Origin: MGBC124762 sp048201935
GTDB taxonomy: Bacteria; Bacillota; Clostridia; Oscillospirales; Oscillospiraceae
Length of the DNA stretch: 64,000 nucleotides
Direction: 5' to 3'
Assembly: GCA_048201935.1 (NCBI GenBank)
Contig: DBFBGR010000014.1
Span: 22,338-86,337, forward strand
Below the pieces are notes generated by a model. The model was not told the origin of the DNA, did not search any database, and was given only the letters and a program-made list of their open reading frames with translations. The position numbers were made by a program, and so were the translations under genes. This document shows positions 40,615 to 50,104 of the stretch, in pieces (positions within the stretch are counted from its first letter, which is position 1; each line of letters starts with the position of its first letter).

Positions 40615-42557
40615 CCCTTTGCCTCCTCCAATTCCTGGGCCAGTGTCTCCCATTGTGTATATAGATGTCGAATTTTGTCATCCAGCTCTTCGCGCTGCTG
40701 GTAGAGCTCCTGGAGCTTGAGGTAGTCGCTGGCGGCCTCGTCGATGGCCTGGGTGAGCTCGTACATCTCCTCCTCGGCCTTGGCCACCGCCCGCTCCGCG
40801 GCGGCCACCTCTTTTTCCAGGTACTTCGTACCACCCTTTCGTGCTGGTGAGGGCTGGTCTGTTGTACCACCTCCGTCAAGAAGCGAGGAGGAGTGCTCTT
40901 TGGTAGGGGAGGGCTTTTGTGCGTTGGCCGTTCGGGCCAACTGCTCCTGCCGCTCCAGATAGGCCCTGTACTCTTGGAAGGTGCCCTTGTAGTCCCGGAT
41001 GTGGCCGTCCTCGATGGTCCACACCCGCCGGGCAAAGCGGTCGATGAAGTAGCGGTCGTGGCTCACCAGCAACAGCGCCCCGGGGAAGTCGGCCACAGCT
41101 CCTTCGATCCACTCCCTAGAGGCGATGTCCAGATGGTTGGTGGGCTCGTCCAGGATCAACAGATTGATGCGCTCGTCCATGAGCATACAGAGCTTCAAGC
41201 GGCTCTTTTCTCCGCCGGAGAGGCTGTCCACGCTCTTGAATACGTCCTCTCCCCGAAAGAGGAAGGCGGCGAGCCGGTCCCGGGCCTCCTGCACCGAGCA
41301 GTTGCAGCCATAGAGCATGGTGTCAACCAAATTGCGCTCAGGGTGGTCGAAGACCACTTGCTGGGGAAGATAGCCCACCTTCACCGTGGGGCCGAAGCGG
41401 ACCTTGCCCGAGGTGGGGGTCTCCTCGCCCAAAAGGAGCTTCAGGAAGGTAGACTTGCCCGTGCCGTTGTCGCCCAACAGGGCGATGCGCTCGCCCCCGG
41501 CCACCACCAGATTTACGTCCTGAAAGAGGGTCCGCTCGCCGAAGGACTTGCTGAGGCCAATGGTGGAGAAGACCTCGTCGCCGTGAAACTCCCGGGCGTC
41601 AAAGCCCACGGACATGGTCTTCTGCTCTCGGGGCTTGTCCACTGTCTGGAGCTTTTCCATGCGTTTTTCCATGGAAAAGGCCCGCTTGTGGAGCTTGTCG
41701 TTGCCCATAAAGGCCCACAGGTGCATTTTCTCCGCCGCGGCCCGGAGCTGCTCCACTTTGGCCTGCTCCTTCTCGTAGCGCTTGAGCTGTTCTTCAAAGC
41801 GGCGGCGTTTTTCCACCACGTAGAAGGAGTAATTGCCCGGGTAGAAGTGGGCCTTGCCCTCCTCCAGCTCCACGATGCGTTTGACCACCCGGTCCAGAAA
41901 ATACCGGTCATGGGAGATGGCCAGGACCGTGCCCTTGAACTGGTCCAGATAGCCCTCCAGCCACTCGGTGGCGTGCAGGTCCAGGTGGTTGGTGGGCTCG
42001 TCCAGCAGCAGAAGGTCGGTGTTCTCCAAAATGAGCCGGGCCAGGTTCACCCGGGTCTTCTCTCCGCCGGAGAGCGCGGCGAAGTCCTGCCCACGCATTT
42101 CCTGGGAAATGCCCAGGCCCGCGGTGACCTTGTTGAGGGGCGTCGCCGTATCATAGCCCCCGGCGTGCTCATACTCCGCCGTCAGCTCGTCGTAGCGGGC
42201 CAAGAGGGCCCCGTCCTCGGGCTTGTCCGCCATCTCACCGGCCAGCCGGGCCATCTCCTGCTCCATCTCCTGGAGCCGGGCGAAGGCGGTGCGCAAAACG
42301 TCCTCTACGGTGTAGCCCTCGGGGTAGACGGGGATCTGGGAGATGAGGCCCACCCGGCAACCACGGGCCAGCTGGATGGAGCCGCCGTCGGGCTCCAGCT
42401 CCCCGCAAATCATGCGAAAGAGGGTGGTCTTGCCCGCACCGTTGTGGCCCAGCAGGCCCACTCGCTCCCCAGTGTCTACCTGGAAGGTCACGTCTTCAAA
42501 TATATTCTGCCCCACCTCAAAGCCGTGGCGCAGGTTTGTAACGGATAGTTCGATCAT
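40611..42557 (-). CDS. ABC-F family ATPase (ribosome-associated)
   Basis: A 648-residue protein with two ABC domains and no membrane segment. Walker A motifs are GHNGAGKTTL and GDNGTGKSTF; signatures LSGGEKTRVNLA and LSGGEKSRLKL; Walker B regions LLLLDEPTNHLD and LLILDEPTNHLD. The P-site tRNA-interaction linker lies between (~240-320). The C terminus is a coiled coil (~560-648). ABC-F proteins rescue or tune ribosomes and some give antibiotic resistance; this looks like the housekeeping Uup/YdiF-like type. The ATG at 42557 with AGGAG is chosen. Divergent from mtnA. Confidence 0.92.
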   Translation of the reverse strand: MIELSVTNLRHGFEVGQNIFEDVTFQVDTGERVGLLGHNGAGKTTLFRMICGELEPDGGSIQLARGCRVGLISQIPVYPEGYTVEDVLRTAFARLQEMEQEMARLAGEMADKPEDGALLARYDELTAEYEHAGGYDTATPLNKVTAGLGISQEMRGQDFAALSGGEKTRVNLARLILENTDLLLLDEPTNHLDLHATEWLEGYLDQFKGTVLAISHDRYFLDRVVKRIVELEEGKAHFYPGNYSFYVVEKRRRFEEQLKRYEKEQAKVEQLRAAAEKMHLWAFMGNDKLHKRAFSMEKRMEKLQTVDKPREQKTMSVGFDAREFHGDEVFSTIGLSKSFGERTLFQDVNLVVAGGERIALLGDNGTGKSTFLKLLLGEETPTSGKVRFGPTVKVGYLPQQVVFDHPERNLVDTMLYGCNCSVQEARDRLAAFLFRGEDVFKSVDSLSGGEKSRLKLCMLMDERINLLILDEPTNHLDIASREWIEGAVADFPGALLLVSHDRYFIDRFARRVWTIEDGHIRDYKGTFQEYRAYLERQEQLARTANAQKPSPTKEHSSSLLDGGGTTDQPSPARKGGTKYLEKEVAAAERAVAKAEEEMYELTQAIDEAASDYLKLQELYQQREELDDKIRHLYTQWETLAQELEEAKG

Positions 42558-42561
42558 CGTG

Positions 42562-42590
42562 TTTACTCCTGGAAGCTCTTGTGGTAGAAT
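42562..42590 (+). promoter_or_regulatory. promoter for mtnA
   Basis: -35 TTTACT (42562-42567), 17-bp spacer, -10 TAGAAT (42585-42590), overlapping the leader of the divergent ABC-F gene. Confidence 0.55.
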
Positions 42591-42629
42591 GAAGGTATCA
42601 ATAAAAAACAAGAAATGAGGTGCCCGCGT

Positions 42630-43637
42630 ATGGAAGCCCTCCGCTGGGATGGAAAACGGCTCTCCCTGCTGGACCAGACTTTGTTGCCCGCCAAGGTGGA
42701 ATGGAACGCCTATGCCGACTACCGGCGTGTCATCGACGACATCAAACGCTTGGCCGTCCGGGGCGCGCCCCTCATCGGCGTGGCCGCCGCCTACGCCTAC
42801 GTTCTGGCGGCGCTGGAGTTTACGGGCAAGCCCGGCTTCGAGGCCAGCATGGCCCAGGCCAAGGCGGAGCTGGCCGCCAGCCGCCCCACGGCGGTGAACC
42901 TCTTCTGGGCCTTAGAGCGGATGGACCAAACACGTCTGGCTGTGGAGGACGACCCCGCCGCTTTGGCTGCCGAGGCCCAGACCATTCAGCAAGAGAACAT
43001 CGCCATGAACGCGGCCATGGGCCGCTATGGGGCGGAGTTGGTGCCCCGGGGAGCCCGCATCCTGACCCACTGCAACGCCGGAGCCCTGGCCACCGACGGC
43101 ATTGGCACCGCCCTGGGCGTCATTCGGGAGGCTCACCGGCAGGGGAAGGTGGAGATGGTCTATGCCGACGAGACCCGGCCCCTTTTGCAGGGCTCCCGGC
43201 TCACTGCCTACGAGTTGGCGGCGGATGGTATCCCGGTGACGGTCATCGCCGACAACATGGCGGCATCGCTGATGGCCAAGGGAGAAATTGACCTGGCCAT
43301 CGTGGGTTGCGACCGCATGGCCCGCAACGGAGATTTCGCCAACAAGATCGGCACCTATAGTGTGGCGGTGAACTGCCACTACCACGGCATTCCGCTCTAT
43401 ACCGCCCTGCCCACGTCCACCCTGGACCTGTCCCTGCCGGACGGCACGGGCATCCCCATCGAGGAGAGAAGGCCGGAGGAGCTTTACTACCTGGGCCAGA
43501 CCCAGACCGCGCCCTTGGAGGCGGCGGTCTATAATCCCGCCTTCGACGTAACGCCCCACAGGCTCTTGAGCGGCGTCATCACGGAAAAGGGCGTGATCCT
43601 GCCGCCCTTTGAGGAGAAGCTTTTAGGGCTTCTTTGA
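42630..43637 (+). CDS. mtnA: S-methyl-5-thioribose-1-phosphate isomerase
   Basis: A 335-residue sugar-phosphate isomerase of the methionine salvage pathway (or the related MTA-to-DHAP shunt). Landmarks are LAVRGAPLIGVAAAYAYV, ILTHCNAGALAT with the catalytic Cys, YADETRPLLQGSRLTAYEL, IADNMAASLM and IVGCDRMARNGDFANKIGTY with the catalytic Asp. The GAGGTG site places the start at 42630. It stands alone between two minus-strand operons; other salvage genes are outside the window. Confidence 0.96.
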   Translation: MEALRWDGKRLSLLDQTLLPAKVEWNAYADYRRVIDDIKRLAVRGAPLIGVAAAYAYVLAALEFTGKPGFEASMAQAKAELAASRPTAVNLFWALERMDQTRLAVEDDPAALAAEAQTIQQENIAMNAAMGRYGAELVPRGARILTHCNAGALATDGIGTALGVIREAHRQGKVEMVYADETRPLLQGSRLTAYELAADGIPVTVIADNMAASLMAKGEIDLAIVGCDRMARNGDFANKIGTYSVAVNCHYHGIPLYTALPTSTLDLSLPDGTGIPIEERRPEELYYLGQTQTAPLEAAVYNPAFDVTPHRLLSGVITEKGVILPPFEEKLLGLL

Positions 43638-43644
43638 GGGCTGG

Positions 43645-45045
43645 CTAAGATTCCTTTTCCGGGGTGATGGACACCAGATACTGCACGATATCCTCGAATT
43701 TCATGGCGCGAGAGGCCTTGACCAAGATCGCCGCGTTGGGCTGCACCAGCTTGGCGATGGTGGGAAGGGCCTCTTCTTTTGTGGCGAACCAGTAGACCTC
43801 CGGGACCTGGTGGTCCCCGGCGGCGTCGGCGATGGAGCGGGAGAGCTCACCGATGGCCACCAGGCAGTTGATGCCCGCGTCCCCGGCGGCCCGGCCCACG
43901 GCGGCGTGGAGGCTGGGACCCATGGGGCCCAGCTCCAGCATGTCGCCCAAAATGGCCATTTTATACTCCCCCTGGGTGGAGGCCAGGGTCTGGAGCCCCG
44001 CCCGCATGGACTGGGGGTTGGCGTTGTAGCCGTCGTCTAAGATGCGCACCCGGTGGCCCCGGTCGATGACGTTCATGCGCATCTTGGTGGGGGCGTAGCG
44101 CAGGATGCCCCGGGCGATCTCCTCATGGCTCATGCCGAAATACTCGCCCACGGCGGCGGCCATCAGCACAGGATAGACCATGTAGTCCCCCAACGAGGGG
44201 ATGACCACGGGGAATTCCCCGGAGGGGGTGTGGATGACACAGCGAAGGTCCTCGGTGATGAGGTCCCGGTCCTGGTCGGTGACGTAATAGTCGTTGTGAG
44301 GCGAGGCGCCGCAGTAGATGACCGGATGGTCCAGCCGGTCCTTCAAGGTGCCCAGCAGCTCGTCGTCGCCATTCAGGATCACGGGCCCCGCCGGGTCCAT
44401 GTGCTCCAAGACCTCGCACTTTGCCCTTAATATGCCCTCTCTGGAGCCCAGATTTTCAATGTGTGCGTCGCCGATGTTGGTGATGAGGCAGACCTTGGGC
44501 CGGACCAGCGCGCCGATCTGGCGGAGCTCACCGAAGTGGTTCATGCCCATTTCGATGACGCTGAGGGCGTTTTCCGAGGTGAGGTCCAGCAAAGCGGAGG
44601 AAATGCCCAGGAGATTGTTGTGGTTGTCGGGGGTCTTGTGGGTGGAGAACTTCTCGCTGAGCACCGCCGCCACCATGTCCTTGGTGGTGGTCTTTCCTAC
44701 GCTGCCGGTGACGGCGATGAAGGGGATATCAAAACGGTCCCGGTACCACTTGCCCAGGATCATAGGGACCTGGGCGGTGTCGCTCACTTGGATGTACGCC
44801 TTGCCGGGGACGTAGGACTGGGGCTCGGCCATGGTGAAGGTCCCCGCCGCCCCCAGCTCAAAGGCCTTTTGGATGAAGCTGTGGCCGTCTACCTTTTCCC
44901 CGCGGATGGGCAGAAAGAACTCTCCAGGCTGGAGCTTGCGGGTATCGAAGCACACGCCGGTGACCGGCGTGTCCAGGGTGGTGTCCGGCCCCAGGAGCTT
45001 GCCGTCCAGCAGGGATAAAATATCTCGAATGCGCACGTTTTCCAT
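43645..45045 (-). CDS. murF: UDP-MurNAc-tripeptide--D-alanyl-D-alanine ligase
   Basis: A 466-residue Mur ligase that adds D-Ala-D-Ala to the peptidoglycan precursor. The ATP-binding motif is AVTGSVGKTTTKDM, with TPDNHNNLLGIS, IEMGMNHFGEL, VLNGDDELL and LDDGYNANPQSMRAGLQTL. The three-domain build has normal length. It is 6 bp downstream of ddl, which supplies its D-Ala-D-Ala substrate, so the two steps are encoded together. Confidence 0.97.
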   Translation of the reverse strand: MENVRIRDILSLLDGKLLGPDTTLDTPVTGVCFDTRKLQPGEFFLPIRGEKVDGHSFIQKAFELGAAGTFTMAEPQSYVPGKAYIQVSDTAQVPMILGKWYRDRFDIPFIAVTGSVGKTTTKDMVAAVLSEKFSTHKTPDNHNNLLGISSALLDLTSENALSVIEMGMNHFGELRQIGALVRPKVCLITNIGDAHIENLGSREGILRAKCEVLEHMDPAGPVILNGDDELLGTLKDRLDHPVIYCGASPHNDYYVTDQDRDLITEDLRCVIHTPSGEFPVVIPSLGDYMVYPVLMAAAVGEYFGMSHEEIARGILRYAPTKMRMNVIDRGHRVRILDDGYNANPQSMRAGLQTLASTQGEYKMAILGDMLELGPMGPSLHAAVGRAAGDAGINCLVAIGELSRSIADAAGDHQVPEVYWFATKEEALPTIAKLVQPNAAILVKASRAMKFEDIVQYLVSITPEKES

Positions 45046-45051
45046 AGCGGT

Positions 45052-46098
45052 TCAGCCCCTTTCCCTCATAGCGATGTCCAGCAGCGTCTGGCAAAGGGCG
45101 GGGTAGTCCACCCCCACCGCGGCGGCCTCCTGCGGCAGCAGGGAGGTGGGGGTCATGCCCGGCAGGGTGTTGACCTCCAAAAACCAGATCTCTCCCGCGT
45201 CGTCCATCAAAAAGTCGCACCGGGAGTAGGCCCGAAGGCCTAGGGTCTGGTGGGCGGTGAGGGCGGCGGTCATCATGGTCTGGGCCTGCTCGGGGGAGAT
45301 ATCGGCAGGGCAGACCTCCTCCGCCGCGCCGGATTGATACTTGTTTTTGTAGTCGTAAAAGCCCTCTTTGGGAATGATCTCGATGGGGGGCAGGGCCCGG
45401 CCGTCCAGCACGCCGCAGGAGAACTCCCGGCCCTTGACAAACTGCTCTACGATGACCCGTTGGCCCACATTTTCCGCCATGGCCTGGTAGAGCGCGTCCT
45501 GGTCGTGGCACACGTAGACGCCGATGGAGGAGCCGCCGCTGGGCACCTTCACCACCACCGGGGTGGGGTGGCTCTGGGCGAAGGCGGCGGGCATGGCCGC
45601 CGTCACCTCGGGGATGGTGACCCACTGGGGGGTCTGGACTCCGGCGGCGCGGACTAGCTGCTTGGTCAGGTCCTTGTCCATGGCAAGGGCCGAGCCTAGG
45701 TACCCCGAGCCTGTATAGGGGATGCCCATGAGGTCAAAGGCGGCCTGGATGCGGCCATCCTCGCCGCATTGGCCGTGAAGGCCCAAAAAGACCACGTCCG
45801 CGCCCTGGGCGGCCTCCAGCACACCGGGGCCAAAGATAGACCGGCTCTTGTCCTGCCGCCGGGCCCGGACCGCGTCCAGGTCGGGGGCGGTGGGGTCGAT
45901 GGTGCGCCAGCGCTCCGGGATGGGCGCGCCAAAAAGACCGTCCACCGTCAGGCCGGGGTAGTCCTCGACGCCGAAAAACAGGTCCAAAAGGGCCGTCTCG
46001 TGGCCCAGGCTCCGCAGCGCGTCGGTGATCTTGGAGCCCGAGGAGAGGGAGACGTTGCGCTCGCTGGACAGACCGCCGGCCAAAACCAATACCTTCAT
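45052..46098 (-). CDS. ddl: D-alanine--D-alanine ligase
   Basis: A 348-residue ATP-grasp ligase. Features are VLAGGLSSERNVSLSSG, VVFLGLHGQCGEDG, YTGSGYLGSALAMDKDLTKQ, VVKVPSGGSSIGV, the omega-loop region EGFYDYKNKYQ, and FLEVNTLPGM with LLPQEAAAVG. The Tyr in FYDYKNKY argues for D-Ala-D-Ala rather than the D-lactate specificity of VanA-type ligases. Tightly linked to murF. Confidence 0.95.
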   Translation of the reverse strand: MKVLVLAGGLSSERNVSLSSGSKITDALRSLGHETALLDLFFGVEDYPGLTVDGLFGAPIPERWRTIDPTAPDLDAVRARRQDKSRSIFGPGVLEAAQGADVVFLGLHGQCGEDGRIQAAFDLMGIPYTGSGYLGSALAMDKDLTKQLVRAAGVQTPQWVTIPEVTAAMPAAFAQSHPTPVVVKVPSGGSSIGVYVCHDQDALYQAMAENVGQRVIVEQFVKGREFSCGVLDGRALPPIEIIPKEGFYDYKNKYQSGAAEEVCPADISPEQAQTMMTAALTAHQTLGLRAYSRCDFLMDDAGEIWFLEVNTLPGMTPTSLLPQEAAAVGVDYPALCQTLLDIAMRERG

Positions 46099-46115
46099 GG
46101 GAAAACCTCCAGAAA

Positions 46116-48845
46116 TCAGTTGTCGTCTTCGTCTAGATCAAAGGGCGGCGCGTCGTCTAAGTCGGGCAGAGCCTCGGCCTCGTCGTCCTCCTCCGGGGTG
46201 GGCAGGCCGCCGTCCGGGGCGGGAGCCATGCCCTGGCGGTACTGCATCTCCTGCCACTGCTCCTTGGTGACCAGGACCTGCCGGGGCTTGGAGCCCTCAA
46301 AGGGACCCACAACGCCCTTTTCCTCCATCTGGTCCACCAGACGGGCCGCCCGGCCATAGCCCAGCTTCAGCCGCCGCTGGAGCATGGACACGCTGGCCTG
46401 GCCCAGCTCCACCACCACCTCGATGGCGGCGGGGAGCAGCTCGTCGTAGCCCTCGTCGCCACCGTCCTCGCCAGGGGCGGAGCCGCCGATGCCCTTGGCG
46501 GCCTTTTCCTTTTCCTGGGCGTTTCGGTCGATCTCGGCCATAACTGTTTCATCATATTCCGCCGCGCCCGATTGTTTCACGAAATCCACCACGGCCTCCA
46601 CTTCCTCGTCGGTGACGAAGCAGCCCTGGACCCGCAGGGGCTTTTGCGCCCCCAGAGGGTTCCACAGCATATCGCCCTTGCCAACGAGCTTTTCCGCGCC
46701 CGTAGTATCCAAGATGATGCGCGATTCCAGAGAAGAGCTGACGGCGAAAGCGATGCGGCTGGGGATGTTGGCCTTCATCAGGCCGGTGATCACGTCGGCG
46801 GAGGGCCGCTGGGTGGCGATGACCAGGTGCATGCCCGCGGCGCGGCCCATCTGGGCCACCCGGCAGATGGACTCCTCCACCTCCTTGGCGGCCACCAGCA
46901 TCAGATCGGCCAGCTCGTCGATGAGCACCACCACGTAGGGCAGCTTCTCCATGCCCTCGGTCTTGGCCGCCTTGGCGTTATACTCCTCCAGCTTGCGAAC
47001 GCCCATGTCGGCGAAGGTGCGGTAGCGCTTCATCATCTCGGTCACCGCCCACTGGAGAGCCCCGGCGGCCTTTTTGGGGTCGGTGACCACCGGGATGAGC
47101 AGGTGGGGGATGCCGTTATAGACGCCCAGCTCTACCATCTTGGGGTCCACCATAATGAGCCGCACCTCGTCGGGGGTGGCCTTGTAGAGGAGGGAAATGA
47201 TCAGGGAGTTGGTACACACCGACTTACCAGAGCCCGTAGTGCCCGCAATGAGCAGGTGGGGCAGCCGGGCGATGTTGCCGATGATGGCGTTGCCGCCGAT
47301 GTCCTTGCCCACGGCAAAGGCCACCTTGGAGGAGTGGTTGCGGAAGGCGGCGTCGTCCAAAACGTCGTGGATGTGGACGGTGGAGACCAGCTTGTTGGGT
47401 ACCTCGATGCCCACGGTGGAGATCTTGTCGGGGATAGGGGCGATGCGCACCGCCTCCGCCCCCAGGGCCAGGGCGATGTCGTCGGCCAGATTGGTGACCC
47501 GGCTGAGCTTCACCCCTTGGTCCAGCTCCATCTCGTAGCGGGTGACGCTGGGGCCACGGACTACGTTGACGATGTTGGCCTCCACGCCGAAGGAACGGAT
47601 GGTGTCGGCCAGCCGGTCCTGGTTGCGCTTGAGCTCGCCCAGGGCCTGGTCGTCGGTCACGCCGTCGGACTGGGTCAGCAGGGATACCGGCGGATACTGA
47701 TAGGCCACGGGGGCGCTCTGGTCCAAAGCCTCGGCGATCTCAGCGGTGACCTCCGCGGTGGCCTGGGCGGCCTCCTCCTTCGTCACCTTGGCGATGGCGG
47801 GGTCGGTCTTCGCTGCCGGGGATGGGGCCTTGGCAGGCGCTTTGTCCTCAAAGGTGTCCTGAGCGTCAGGAACGTCGTCCCAGTCGGGCAGGGTTGCGCC
47901 CGGAGCGGGGCCGGGGTCGGGCATATCAAAGGGATGGGCTGGGGCGGCCTCCTTGACCGGCGGCTTGGAGGCTTCGCCGGTCAAAAACTCCGCCGGGGTG
48001 GGCACCGCCCGGTCCCGGCTGAAGAGCCCACGCTTTTTCTTGGGGGGTTCGTCCAGCTCCACGTGGACCTTGGCCGGGGCCTTTTTAACCTCGCCGTCCA
48101 AGGGGATATCCACCTCCGCCGGGGACAGCGGCGGCGTCACTGGGCGGCGGGGCTTGCGGGTGGGCTCGGGCTCGTCCACGGGCTCTTCGTACTCAGGCTC
48201 CTCGTAGGGCTCGTAGTCGGGGTGCTCCCGGCCCTGGAACCAGTGGACCAGGTCCATGATGGAGCGGTTGAAGGCCCAAAGGGCGGCCAAAAGAGCCAGG
48301 GGAATGAGCAAAATGCCCGCGCCGATGGGGTGGAACACCACCGCCAGAGCCTGGCAGAGGAAGCCGCTGACCACGCCGCCACACTTCAAAGCGATGCCAT
48401 CCACCCACAGGGCCTGGAAGCTCTCCCAGGCCCAGGGATAGGCGGTCTGCCACAGCTCCCGGCCCACGAAGAAGAGGTGCAGGATGGAGCCGAAGAGCAG
48501 CGGCAGTAGCAGTGCGCAGCAAAGGCGCAGCCGCACCGGGCGGCCCCGGTGGAAGGCCAGGATGTAGGCACTCAGCAGCAACGCCGGCGGGGCCAGCCAG
48601 TAGCCGTAGCCCACCAGGCCCTTGATGAGGTCGGAGAGGAAGGTGATGAAGAACCCGTCCAGACCGAAATAGCCCAGAGCGGCGAACAGCGCCAAAAACA
48701 GGCACACCGCCGCCCCAACCTCCCGGCGAATGGGCTTACTGCTGGGTGGTGGGGCCTTTTTGGAGCCGCCCGAGCGGGTACTGGACGAGGCGGTCCGCTT
48801 GCCGCCGCTGGCGGCGGGCTTTTTCTTTTGTGGAGTGGTTGCCAT
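46116..48845 (-). CDS. ftsK: DNA translocase FtsK/SpoIIIE
   Basis: A 909-residue septal DNA pump. After a basic Lys/Ser-rich start come about four membrane segments (~40-190), a long acidic/proline linker (~200-400) and the motor: VRGPSVTRYEMELDQGVKLSR, VPNKLVSTVHIHDVLDD, Walker A AGTTGSGKSVCTNSLI, Walker B VVLIDELADLML and IATQRPSADVITGLMKANIPSR. A winged-helix gamma domain (SVSMLQRRLKLGYGRAARLVDQME) follows, then an acidic tail. Only one FtsK/SpoIIIE-type gene is in the window, so it may serve both division and sporulation chromosome transfer. Confidence 0.96.
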   Translation of the reverse strand: MATTPQKKKPAASGGKRTASSSTRSGGSKKAPPPSSKPIRREVGAAVCLFLALFAALGYFGLDGFFITFLSDLIKGLVGYGYWLAPPALLLSAYILAFHRGRPVRLRLCCALLLPLLFGSILHLFFVGRELWQTAYPWAWESFQALWVDGIALKCGGVVSGFLCQALAVVFHPIGAGILLIPLALLAALWAFNRSIMDLVHWFQGREHPDYEPYEEPEYEEPVDEPEPTRKPRRPVTPPLSPAEVDIPLDGEVKKAPAKVHVELDEPPKKKRGLFSRDRAVPTPAEFLTGEASKPPVKEAAPAHPFDMPDPGPAPGATLPDWDDVPDAQDTFEDKAPAKAPSPAAKTDPAIAKVTKEEAAQATAEVTAEIAEALDQSAPVAYQYPPVSLLTQSDGVTDDQALGELKRNQDRLADTIRSFGVEANIVNVVRGPSVTRYEMELDQGVKLSRVTNLADDIALALGAEAVRIAPIPDKISTVGIEVPNKLVSTVHIHDVLDDAAFRNHSSKVAFAVGKDIGGNAIIGNIARLPHLLIAGTTGSGKSVCTNSLIISLLYKATPDEVRLIMVDPKMVELGVYNGIPHLLIPVVTDPKKAAGALQWAVTEMMKRYRTFADMGVRKLEEYNAKAAKTEGMEKLPYVVVLIDELADLMLVAAKEVEESICRVAQMGRAAGMHLVIATQRPSADVITGLMKANIPSRIAFAVSSSLESRIILDTTGAEKLVGKGDMLWNPLGAQKPLRVQGCFVTDEEVEAVVDFVKQSGAAEYDETVMAEIDRNAQEKEKAAKGIGGSAPGEDGGDEGYDELLPAAIEVVVELGQASVSMLQRRLKLGYGRAARLVDQMEEKGVVGPFEGSKPRQVLVTKEQWQEMQYRQGMAPAPDGGLPTPEEDDEAEALPDLDDAPPFDLDEDDN

Positions 48846-48884
48846 GGATAGATCAGCTCCTAAACTGGTGGTAGTGGGACGAAA

Positions 48885-49718
48885 TTACTTCAAAAGGAAG
48901 GTGGCGGCGATGGTGGCGACGCCCACCGCCCAGCAGTAGTAGGCGAAGCCGCCAAAGCGGCCCTTGTCGGCCAGCCGTTTGATGAAGGCGATGGCGAAGT
49001 ACCCCGACACGGCGGCCACCGCCATGCCAAGGCCCAACTGGAGGATGGACAGGTCGGTGGCCGCGCCGTCCCGGACCACGTCCAGCACCTCCAGCAGCGT
49101 GGCCCCCAGCACCGCGGGCAGGGACAGCAGGAAGGAAAAGCGCACCGCGAAGGGCCGGTCCAGGCCCCGGGCCACCCCGGCGGTGATGGTGGTGCCCGAG
49201 CGGGAGAGACCGGGGACCACCGCCAGGGCCTGGCCGCAGCCGATGAGCACCGCGTCCACGGGAGTCATGGTGCGCTCGGTCTTCTGGCCCCGGGTAAAGC
49301 GGTCGGAGGCGAAGAGCAAAAGCCCCGTTACCAGCAGCGCGCAGCCAATGAACAACGTGCTGGAGCCCAGGTCCTCCACCATGTCCTTAAAGGGCAGCAC
49401 CACCACCAGCGGCAGCGTGCCCCACAGGATCATCCAAACGAGCCGCCGGGCGGCGGGGACCTTTTCGCTCCGGTGCTTGGGGGAGAACAAGTCCCGGATG
49501 GCCCGGAAGAATTCCACGATCATCTCGGCGATGTCCCGGCGGTAGAAGACGAAAACCGCCAGCAGTGTGGCGAAATGCAGCAGGACGTTAAAGAGGTTGT
49601 CCGGCGCGTGGCCGCCGAAAAAGTTCTGGAACAGGGACAGATGCCCCGAGCTGGATACGGGCAAAAACTCCGTGATCCCCTGCAACAGGCCCAGAAAGGC
49701 CGCGTATAAGTACTTCAT
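48885..49718 (-). CDS. uppP: undecaprenyl-diphosphatase UppP/BacA
   Basis: A 277-residue, multi-pass membrane enzyme that recycles undecaprenyl pyrophosphate, the lipid carrier of peptidoglycan and wall polymers. The motifs are LLQGITEFLPVSSSGHL (with the catalytic Glu) and VPGLSRSGTTITAG, both conserved in the family. Loss or gain of it alters bacitracin tolerance. It lies upstream of ftsK-ddl-murF in the same direction, 39 bp from ftsK, giving a wall-synthesis and division cluster. Confidence 0.96.
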   Translation of the reverse strand: MKYLYAAFLGLLQGITEFLPVSSSGHLSLFQNFFGGHAPDNLFNVLLHFATLLAVFVFYRRDIAEMIVEFFRAIRDLFSPKHRSEKVPAARRLVWMILWGTLPLVVVLPFKDMVEDLGSSTLFIGCALLVTGLLLFASDRFTRGQKTERTMTPVDAVLIGCGQALAVVPGLSRSGTTITAGVARGLDRPFAVRFSFLLSLPAVLGATLLEVLDVVRDGAATDLSILQLGLGMAVAAVSGYFAIAFIKRLADKGRFGGFAYYCWAVGVATIAATFLLK

Positions 49719-49790
49719 ATCAGGGCATGACCTCCCACATTACAAGCATACCCTACTATATTAACACATCCTTGCTAATATTTCCAGTAC

Positions 49791-49823
49791 AAAAATGAAC
49801 GCCGGGAGAAATCTCCCGGCGTT
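49791..49823 (-). terminator. intrinsic terminator after the CotF-like gene
   Basis: Stem AACGCCGGGAG / CTCCCGGCGTT with loop AAAT. On the minus strand it is followed by CATTTTT; a TT run also follows on the plus strand. Confidence 0.75.
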
Positions 49824-49829
49824 TTGGCT

Positions 49830-50090
49830 TCAGCCCTGGGGGGCCTGGCTGGAAAACTGCTGGTAGGCCTGCTGGACCATGTCGTCCTGGGCCTGGGGGA
49901 TGGGCTTGTACCAGCCCTTCTGCTGGGCGGCGGTGAAGAGGTCGGACTGGGTCCTGTGGCTGCGGTTCAGGAGGGTCAGGAAGGTGTCCCGGAGCTTCAT
50001 GTTGGTGCACTCGCTGGCCCAGATACTGTAATTGTCGCTCATCTTCTTCTCCGAGAAGATGAGGTCGGTCATCTTTTCCTGGTCGGTCAT
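49830..50090 (-). CDS. CotF-domain spore coat protein-like
   Basis: An 86-residue helical protein: MTDQEKMTDLIFSEKKMSDNY, then WASECTNMKLRDTFLTLLNR, TQSDLFTAAQQKGWY and PIPQAQDDMVQQAYQQF. This matches the ferritin-like CotF coat domain (IFSEKKMxDxY and NxxLRxxF patterns). The start is placed by GGAGAAGCCC; longer reading in frame covers the partner gene. It and the next gene form a two-gene coat unit with its own terminator. Usually such genes are under late sporulation sigma factors; no such promoter was confirmed here. Confidence 0.82.
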   Translation of the reverse strand: MTDQEKMTDLIFSEKKMSDNYSIWASECTNMKLRDTFLTLLNRSHRTQSDLFTAAQQKGWYKPIPQAQDDMVQQAYQQFSSQAPQG

Positions 50091-50104
50091 GGGCTTCTCC
50101 TCCT

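Noticed and set aside
46572..48509. A 645-codon plus-strand frame opposite ftsK
   Set aside because: Antisense shadow of ftsK caused by G/C-rich third positions; composition unlike any protein family.
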